From: JAPLJQ01 sp037143735
GTDB lineage: Bacteria; Desulfobacterota; Syntrophia; Syntrophales; UBA2185
Direction: 5' to 3'
DNA: 48,302 bases
Assembly (NCBI GenBank): GCA_037143735.1
Contig: JBAWYD010000002.1
Span: 1 to 48,302 of the forward strand
The position numbers and the translations under genes were made by a program. Positions 43,389-48,302 of the stretch are shown here, piece by piece (position 1 is the stretch's first letter; every line of letters begins with the position of its first letter). The notes beneath the pieces are model-generated. The model was not told the DNA's origin. It worked only from the letters and a program-made list of their open reading frames with translations, and did no database searches.

Positions 43389-44081
43389 GTGAAAAAAGGG
43401 ATTTTAATAGATTTCGCACTCCCCATCTCCATGGTCATCATGTTGACAATGCTGTTGAGTCTGACGAATGCCGATATAGAGATGGAAAAATGGTTCTATT
43501 CGCCTGATGCCGGTTGGGCTTTGGGTCAGGAAATGCTGTGGACTTTCCTCTATCATTACGGAAACATACCAGCGATTCTCCTGTCTGTCTCCGGATTTCT
43601 TGTTTTTGTTGTGAGCTTCTTTAATAAAAAAATCATCGCTTACAGAAAAATCGGTCTTTTCCTGGTGATATTCATGATTCTCGGTCCGGGACTGCTCATC
43701 AATACCGTTTTCAAGGATCACTGGGGCAGACCACGACCTGCGGATATCGTGAATTTCGGTGGTGGAGAGACATTCCGACATATCTGGGAGAGAGGACAGC
43801 CCGGCCAGGGCAAATCTTTCCCCTCGGGGCATGCATCTGTGGGGTTTTTTTTGTTTTCCCCTTTTTTTATTCTGAGAAAGACGTCCCTGAAATGGGCGGC
43901 CTTTTTCCTGTGCCTGGGCATTTTTTATGGACTGTTGATGGGCACGGGAAGAATGATTCAGGGAGGACACTTTCCCACGGATGTTCTCTGGTCAGGTGCG
44001 CTCACGTATCTGACAGGACTGATCCTTTACTATGTCTTTCGGTTTGACAGGGGGATATATCCTTTGTCATTCCGTGATTGA
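43389..44081 (+). CDS. PAP2-superfamily membrane phosphatase
   Basis: This 230-residue integral membrane protein has about six helices and the three-part PAP2/vanadium haloperoxidase active site: KDHWGRPRP (KX6RP), SFPSGHAS (PSGH) and GRMIQGGHFPTDV (RX5HX3D). Family members dephosphorylate lipid phosphates such as undecaprenyl pyrophosphate, phosphatidylglycerol phosphate or lipid A; LpxE/LpxF-like lipid A phosphatases have the same layout. With a glycosyltransferase next to it, a lipid carrier or lipid A substrate is plausible but not shown. The start is probably GTG 43389, with no ribosome site visible. Confidence 0.85.
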   Translation: MKKGILIDFALPISMVIMLTMLLSLTNADIEMEKWFYSPDAGWALGQEMLWTFLYHYGNIPAILLSVSGFLVFVVSFFNKKIIAYRKIGLFLVIFMILGPGLLINTVFKDHWGRPRPADIVNFGGGETFRHIWERGQPGQGKSFPSGHASVGFFLFSPFFILRKTSLKWAAFFLCLGIFYGLLMGTGRMIQGGHFPTDVLWSGALTYLTGLILYYVFRFDRGIYPLSFRD

Positions 44082-44182
44082 CACGGAATCCGGTGATATT
44101 GAATGCTTCTGGATTTCCACTGAACCCTGCCTTCGTATGGTTTTGTCGGGGGCGGGAATGATGTAAAAGGTATATTTAAAAA

Positions 44183-45388
44183 ATGGACGTAAATTTTCAA
44201 CGGAAAGTCGATCGGTTTTTTGGAGCCTTTCTATGCCGTATCCTTTCTCTCATTTACCGAAAGAAAAACAGGGAAGGCGCCGGAAAGAGTCCATGCCGTA
44301 TCCTTGTCATCATGCTGTCCGAAATGGGAAGTCTGGTTCTGGCTCAGCCCATGTTTCAACGGATTAGGGAAAAATTTCCCGGAGCATCGGTTCACGTCCT
44401 TCTTTTTGAAAAGAATCGTGAAATCCTGGATCTTATCGAGGTGATTCCCCCGGAAAATATCCTGACGATCAGTGATAAATCAATTGCCCGGTTCACGCGG
44501 GACAGTTTGAACATTTTAAATCGAATGCGGTCAATCCGGTTCGATACGGTCATCGACTGCGAACTGTTTGCCAGAATCAGCAGCCTGTTTTCTTTCTTTA
44601 CAGGCGCTGCCGTCCGTGTGGGTTTTCACGGGCACACCATGGAAGGTCTGTATCGGGGCGATTTTATCAATCGGCCGGTTCTGTATAATCCCTACCATAG
44701 TATACCCGTACAGTTTGTCGGGCTTGTTGACGCCGTTGATTCCAGTGCGGTTCCGTGCAACAAATTTTCCGCTGAAAATGTCGTGAAGGAATCTCCACAA
44801 GCAAGAATCGGAGAGGCCGAGATTTTGGGAATAAAAAATCGGCTCTACAGCGACTACCCGGACATCCGGGGGAAAAAGCTGGTTCTCCTGTATCCCAGCG
44901 GCGGTATTCTGCCGATTCGGGCATGGCCCTTGGTCTATTTCTGTAAACTTGCCGAAGGCCTGCTCCACCGGGGATACGCCGTGGCAATCATCGGCCTTAA
45001 AGAAGATAAGGGACTCGCCAGTGTCATTCTGTCTCACTGCGGAGATTCTTCCTGCGTGGATCTCACGGGTTACACAAAGTCGATCCGTGAACTCATCGTT
45101 CTGTTCCATATCGCATCTCTTCTCATCACCAATGACGGCGGCCCCGGACAATTTGCCGTCCTCACACCCATTAAAGCGATCCTGTTTTACGGCCCCGAAA
45201 CGCCGGTGCTCTACGGCCCCCTGAGTGATAAGGTTCATGTGTTTTATCGATCCCTGTCCTGTTCCCCCTGTCTGACGGCGTACAATCACCGGAACTCCCC
45301 CTGTGACGGCGATAATGTGTGCCTCAAGTCCATTCAGCCGGAGGAGGTTCTTGAAAAGGCCCTCTCGATTCTGCAGCAAGATAAATAG
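44183..45388 (+). CDS. Glycosyltransferase family 9 (heptosyltransferase-like)
   Basis: This 401-residue GT-B enzyme resembles the LPS heptosyltransferases (RfaC/RfaF). Motifs are RILVIMLSEMGSLVLAQPMF at the N-domain start, ASVHVLLFEKNREIL, KKLVLLYPSGGILPIRAWPL, and the GT9 signature LLITNDGGPGQFAVLTPIKA followed by ILFYGPETPVLYGPL. The C-terminus has a Cys-rich loop (SCSPCLTAYNHRNSPCDGDN) seen in some GT9 proteins. The donor sugar cannot be told from sequence. The last codons (Asp-Lys-stop) lie inside a perfect inverted repeat, so the natural C-terminus may have been replaced or trimmed by that element. Confidence 0.85.
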   Translation: MDVNFQRKVDRFFGAFLCRILSLIYRKKNREGAGKSPCRILVIMLSEMGSLVLAQPMFQRIREKFPGASVHVLLFEKNREILDLIEVIPPENILTISDKSIARFTRDSLNILNRMRSIRFDTVIDCELFARISSLFSFFTGAAVRVGFHGHTMEGLYRGDFINRPVLYNPYHSIPVQFVGLVDAVDSSAVPCNKFSAENVVKESPQARIGEAEILGIKNRLYSDYPDIRGKKLVLLYPSGGILPIRAWPLVYFCKLAEGLLHRGYAVAIIGLKEDKGLASVILSHCGDSSCVDLTGYTKSIRELIVLFHIASLLITNDGGPGQFAVLTPIKAILFYGPETPVLYGPLSDKVHVFYRSLSCSPCLTAYNHRNSPCDGDNVCLKSIQPEEVLEKALSILQQDK

Positions 45389-45441
45389 GGACAGCGCCCT
45401 ATTAATTTTCGGAATTTAATAGGGCGCTGTCCCTATTTATC
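45380..45441. repeat. Perfect 26-bp inverted repeat overlapping the GT9 stop codon
   Basis: The left arm 45380-45405 begins GATAAATAGGGACAGCGCCC; the right arm 45416-45441 is its exact reverse complement, around a 10-base loop. The GT9 stop TAG lies inside the left arm. It could work as a bidirectional terminator, though no long T-tract follows. GGGACAG-type palindromes of this kind often accompany REP-associated (RAYT/IS200-like) transposases; none is encoded here. Confidence 0.85.
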
Positions 45442-45459
45442 CATAAAAAAGGAGGAGTT

Positions 45460-47484
45460 ATGGAATCTTTAAGCCGTCTGGACGCCATTTTCAAACCCCG
45501 GAGTGTGGCCCTGATAGGCGCATCGGCAACGCCGGGAAAGCTCGGCTACGATGTCCTGTATAACCTCATCCATGCCGGTTTCAGTGGGCCGATTTACCCC
45601 GTCAACCCCAAGGTAGAAGAGCTTCTGGGGCTTCGTGTGTATAAAAGCATCAGTGAGATTTTAACCCCTCCCGATCTGGCAGTCATTATCATTCCCGCAA
45701 AGGCGGTTCCTGGAACCCTTCAACAGTGTGGAGAAGCGGGAATCAGGGCAGCCATTGTGGTAACCGGCGGTTTTGCCGAAGCGGGAGAGGAAGGGGAAAA
45801 GCTTCAGGAAGAACTGGCGGCGGTGGCGCGTCGCTACGGCATCCGGGTGATCGGGCCGAACTGCCAGGGGGTCAACAATCCGCACCATCGTCTGTGTGCC
45901 TCCTGGCCGCTTCTCACAACCAAAGGAGGCATGGCCTTCATCTGCCAGAGCGGCACGGTAGGGGCAGCCCTCGTGGACTGGGCCAGCCAGGAACAACTGG
46001 GGGTCAGTGTCTTTGTCAGTCTGGGTAACAGGGCGGATGTCGACGAGTCCGACGCCATCCGGTATTTTAACCGGGACCCTCATACAAAGGTGATTGCCCT
46101 CTATGTGGAAGGCGTTAAAAGACCGGCGAAGTTTCTCGAGGCCCTGGCGGAAGCAAAAAAGCCCATCGTTATTTTGAAATCGGGACGTACAGCGAGAGGT
46201 CGGGTGGCGGCGGAGAGTCATACGAAATCTCTTGCCGGAAGTGATGAGATTTACAACGCGATTTTTGAAAAATACAAGGTCCATCGGGCCGACACGCTTG
46301 AAGAACTCTACGATTATGCAAAGGCGCTCGCCTACCTAAAAAAACCGTCCGGGAGACGCCTCCTGAACATTTCCAGCTCCGGCGGCGCGGCCATTCTCGC
46401 GATTGACGAAGCGGAAAAGTACGGTTTCTCTGCACCCGCCCCCAGCAAAAAACTCCATGACCGCCTGAGGACGTTTCTCCCCGCCCACTGCGGGGTGAAT
46501 AATCCCATCGATCTCACCGGCGACGCCATTTCCGATCCGAGCCTGTATTCGAGGGTGATGGAAGCATCACGGTCGGAGTACGACGCCATGGTGCTCATTT
46601 TCGGCGATCCGATTCACGGCGCCTCCGACATCGTCTCCGGCAAGGGGGAACTGGTCATCTTTTGCGGCGGTGCGGATGTGGAACGGGAGGAATCCCGCCT
46701 GATGCACAAAAAGGGAGTTCCGGTCTATTTCACACCCGAACGCGGCATGAAGGCTCTGTGCCAGCTTTTCCGCTTCGATCAGGACACCCGCTCCGGGGAT
46801 GCTCCACATGAAGCCCCACCGCCCCATATCTCCGGGCTGATGGATGCCGGGGAAGCCTTGTCTCTGCTCAAGAAATACAGGATTCCCGCCGTGGATGCCG
46901 TGCCTGCTGCATCTGCACGGGAGGCCGCAGCTCTCGCGAAGAAGATCGGCGCACCGATTGTTCTGAAGATCGCCTCGCCTGATGTCGCCCATAAAAGCGA
47001 CGTCGGCGGCGTGCGCCTCAACCTGAAAAAACAGACGGAGGTGCGTGAAGCCTTTGACTCAATCGTGACGAATGTCAGAAAGAAGGTTCCCTGTGCGAGG
47101 ATTGAGGGTGTCACCGTGTCGCCGATGGCGAAGCCCGGCGGGCTGGAAGTGATCCTGGGTGTGGTCAGGGATGCCCAGTACGGCCATGCCCTGATGTTCG
47201 GCCTCGGAGGGATTTTCACGGAAATCTACAGGGATGTACAGTTCTGCCTGCTTCCGGCAGGGGAAGAGGAATTCAGGCGGATGCTGAGGGGCGTCAGGGG
47301 GTACCCGCTTCTTGCGGGCGTGAGAGGACAGAAGCCCAGGGATCAGAAAGCCCTCATCGCCGTCATGAAAGCCGTCTCAAAGCTTGTATCGGACCACCCG
47401 GAAATCGATCAGATCGATCTGAATCCCGTCCTGGTTTATGAAAAGGGTCTTTCGGTGGTGGATGTCCGGATCTACAGCCGATAA
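45460..47484 (+). CDS. ADP-forming acetyl/acyl-CoA synthetase (fused alpha-beta)
   Basis: These NDP-forming enzymes interconvert acyl-CoA plus ADP and phosphate with acid plus ATP, giving substrate-level phosphorylation in acetate-producing anaerobes. The 674 residues hold a CoA-binding Rossmann domain (KPRSVALIGASATPGKLGYD, IYPVNPKVEELLGLRVYKSI) and flavodoxin-like ligase domains with IGPNCQGVNNPHHRL and FICQSGTVGAALVDWASQEQ. The phosphohistidine site is His254 in ESHTKSLAGSD. The beta part is ATP-grasp (KIGAPIVLKIASPDVAHKSD, MFGLGGIFTEIYRDVQFCLL). No GNAT domain is fused, so it is not a Pat acetyltransferase. The start has GGAGGAG just upstream. It looks more GC-rich than its neighbours. 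Confidence 0.9.
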   Translation: MESLSRLDAIFKPRSVALIGASATPGKLGYDVLYNLIHAGFSGPIYPVNPKVEELLGLRVYKSISEILTPPDLAVIIIPAKAVPGTLQQCGEAGIRAAIVVTGGFAEAGEEGEKLQEELAAVARRYGIRVIGPNCQGVNNPHHRLCASWPLLTTKGGMAFICQSGTVGAALVDWASQEQLGVSVFVSLGNRADVDESDAIRYFNRDPHTKVIALYVEGVKRPAKFLEALAEAKKPIVILKSGRTARGRVAAESHTKSLAGSDEIYNAIFEKYKVHRADTLEELYDYAKALAYLKKPSGRRLLNISSSGGAAILAIDEAEKYGFSAPAPSKKLHDRLRTFLPAHCGVNNPIDLTGDAISDPSLYSRVMEASRSEYDAMVLIFGDPIHGASDIVSGKGELVIFCGGADVEREESRLMHKKGVPVYFTPERGMKALCQLFRFDQDTRSGDAPHEAPPPHISGLMDAGEALSLLKKYRIPAVDAVPAASAREAAALAKKIGAPIVLKIASPDVAHKSDVGGVRLNLKKQTEVREAFDSIVTNVRKKVPCARIEGVTVSPMAKPGGLEVILGVVRDAQYGHALMFGLGGIFTEIYRDVQFCLLPAGEEEFRRMLRGVRGYPLLAGVRGQKPRDQKALIAVMKAVSKLVSDHPEIDQIDLNPVLVYEKGLSVVDVRIYSR

Positions 47485-47512
47485 AGAGACTGCTGAACCC
47501 TACAAAGAAAGT

Positions 47513-47827
47513 TTACTTCCCCAATGTTCCCGTATCCAGCAACCTTGCCCCATGCAGTACCCGCATGATGATCACCTGTGCGCCGATTATCTTGAAAATT
47601 GCCCGATAATGGCCGAAGATCAGATGGCGATAGGCGGTGCTCAGCAGTTCATTTTCTGGAATGAGGGGACAACGCTCGGGGAAACTTTCAAGAGTACCTA
47701 TCTGCTCTTCCATCCGCAAAATAAAGGCAGTTGCCGCATCAGAATTTTCTTGGGCGATATAATCCCAAATTTCGGCTATATCCGTCTCGGCGGCAGCCGT
47801 AATGTCAACCTTGAATTTCTTTGGCAC
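47513..47827 (-). CDS. ParE/RelE-family toxin
   Basis: This 104-residue protein has the compact ParE/RelE fold of type II toxins: KVDITAAAETDIAEIWDYIA, FPERCPLIPENELLSTAYRH, and FGHYRAIFKIIGAQVIIMRV ending in LHGAR. RelE members cleave mRNA on the ribosome and ParE members poison gyrase; the sequence does not decide between them. The start is GTG 47827, inside the last 23 bases of the antitoxin gene, so its translation should be coupled to the antitoxin. It is convergent with the acyl-CoA synthetase gene, with a 28-base gap. Confidence 0.85.
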   Translation of the reverse strand: MPKKFKVDITAAAETDIAEIWDYIAQENSDAATAFILRMEEQIGTLESFPERCPLIPENELLSTAYRHLIFGHYRAIFKIIGAQVIIMRVLHGARLLDTGTLGK

Positions 47828-48092
47828 TCTTGAACTCTTTCAGAAAATCACGGATAGGACGAGTTTTGCCGCTTTCCAAGTCACGCTCCGCCGGGGCGAG
47901 AAGTTTCGCCAAATTCCCTGCCTGGAGGTGTTTTTCATATACGCGCACATCCAGCAGTACGGAATCAGCTCTGCCATTCACCGTCAGAATGACCGGTCTC
48001 CCTGTAGCATGGAGATGATCAAGAATATCACGGGTCTTACGCTTCAATTCCGTAACGGAGCGGATGTCTTCCGAAGGGCATATTTGTGACAT
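47805..48092 (-). CDS. Phd/YefM-family antitoxin
   Basis: This is a 95-residue antitoxin that should bind and neutralise the downstream toxin and repress the operon. Its N-terminal Phd/YefM DNA-binding part reads EDIRSVTELKRKTRDILDHL and GRPVILTVNGRADSVLLDVR, followed by a helical, charged C-terminal toxin-binding tail (LAPAERDLESGKTRPIRDF). ATG 48092 is chosen over 48113 because AAGGGAG lies 7 bases before it. Antitoxin-first order with overlapping toxin is the typical type II layout. Confidence 0.85.
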   Translation of the reverse strand: MSQICPSEDIRSVTELKRKTRDILDHLHATGRPVILTVNGRADSVLLDVRVYEKHLQAGNLAKLLAPAERDLESGKTRPIRDFLKEFKSAKEIQG

Positions 48093-48119
48093 GTTGTGAC
48101 TCCCTTGATACATGATTTG

Positions 48120-48154
48120 GCATCACATATAGCATCATCTGTGGTTTTCGTCAA
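48120..48154 (-). promoter_or_regulatory. Promoter and possible operator of the toxin-antitoxin operon
   Basis: On the minus strand -35 TTGACG (48154-48149) and -10 TATATG (48131-48126) are exactly 17 bases apart, about 35 bases before the antitoxin ATG. GCATCA occurs twice as a direct repeat (48120-48125 and 48132-48137) on either side of the -10, where an antitoxin could bind. Confidence 0.6.
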
Positions 48155-48257
48155 GAATGATTATGAGTGTTATGTTGCGCCTTTCACTCCATACTATGCA
48201 GACAAGATCGAGGAAAATCTGGGTTGTGCGGGTTATTGGTGCCACCTACTAACCAAT

Positions 48258-48295
48258 AAGGATTGATGAGACCTGAAAGGTCGCATTCAATCCTT
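48258..48295. repeat. Imperfect hairpin near the right window edge
   Basis: AAGGATTGA (48258-48266) pairs with TCAATCCTT (48287-48295), and ACCT (48271-48274) with AGGT (48278-48281) around a 3-base loop, with mismatched bases between. It follows a TTGGT/ACCAA inverted repeat. It may be a repeat unit or attachment-like structure continuing outside the window; this cannot be decided here. Confidence 0.4.
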
Positions 48296-48302
48296 TGTTC
48301 AA

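Noticed and set aside
44531..45379. 282-codon minus-strand frame
   Set aside because: It is antisense to the GT9 glycosyltransferase with a clear signature; treated as a shadow.
45661..46284. 207-codon minus-strand frame in the acyl-CoA synthetase region
   Set aside because: It is antisense to a GC-richer gene, where long spurious frames are expected; no motif recognised.
48120..48302. CRISPR-like repeat at the right end
   Set aside because: There are not several regularly spaced identical units in the window; only one hairpin and short hexamer repeats.

Overview
The window looks like a chromosomal segment of a Gram-negative, moderate-GC bacterium, most likely a deltaproteobacterium of the Syntrophales type (Syntrophus/Smithella-like). 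This is inferred from a complete mraZ-to-ftsZ division and cell-wall cluster, a meso-diaminopimelate MurE, a full Tol-Pal system, an epmB-efp-epmA block, selB next to fdhD, and an ADP-forming acyl-CoA synthetase. No rRNA, tRNA, CRISPR array, transposase or phage gene was recognised.

Layout. Positions 1-3088 (minus strand) carry a partial DUF484/GAF protein, an exonuclease III and a B12-binding-like radical SAM protein. Positions 3101-20270 (minus) hold the dcw cluster in the order mraZ-rsmH-ftsL-ftsI-murE-murF-mraY-murD-ftsW-murG-murC-murB-ftsQ-ftsA-ftsZ. Many junctions overlap by four bases. The cluster is headed by a clear sigma70-type promoter and three 10-bp-phased GTGG boxes that fit an MraZ operator. 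Upstream of it, mltG and ruvX (minus) form a second unit. Divergent from ruvX is the overlapping plus-strand set selB-fdhD-HD/OB nuclease (21942-25605).

Positions 25702-27879 (minus) encode a stand-alone GuaA-type ATP pyrophosphatase and a probable baeRF-family protein. From 28301 to 31006 (plus) lie an EpmB/KamA-like radical SAM aminomutase, elongation factor P and the EpmA ligase, which together should make and attach beta-lysine to EF-P. The tol-pal genes tolQRAB-pal-cpoB follow (31087-36115). Convergent to them are a LolB-like lipoprotein, a large TPR lipoprotein, the relic of a divergent polysaccharide deacetylase (YibQ family) and the S41 protease CtpA (36123-40300, minus).

The right part (40313-48302) is looser. 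It has a small unknown ORF, a DUF1385 membrane protein, HU, a Cys-rich unknown protein, a PAP2 phosphatase, a GT9 glycosyltransferase, an acyl-CoA synthetase that looks more GC-rich than its neighbours, and a Phd/ParE-like toxin-antitoxin pair with its own promoter. This part also holds most of the repeats: two of the three copies of a hairpin-forming intergenic repeat, a perfect 26-bp inverted repeat overlapping the GT9 stop codon, and a hairpin at the right edge. Most of the window is envelope biogenesis: precursor synthesis, septation, glycan-strand processing, outer-membrane constriction by Tol-Pal, and envelope lipoproteins.

I did not find a clearly novel multigene system. The best leads are the FdhD lacking its cysteine motif, the stand-alone GuaA-like enzyme, the YibQ relic and the dispersed hairpin repeats.
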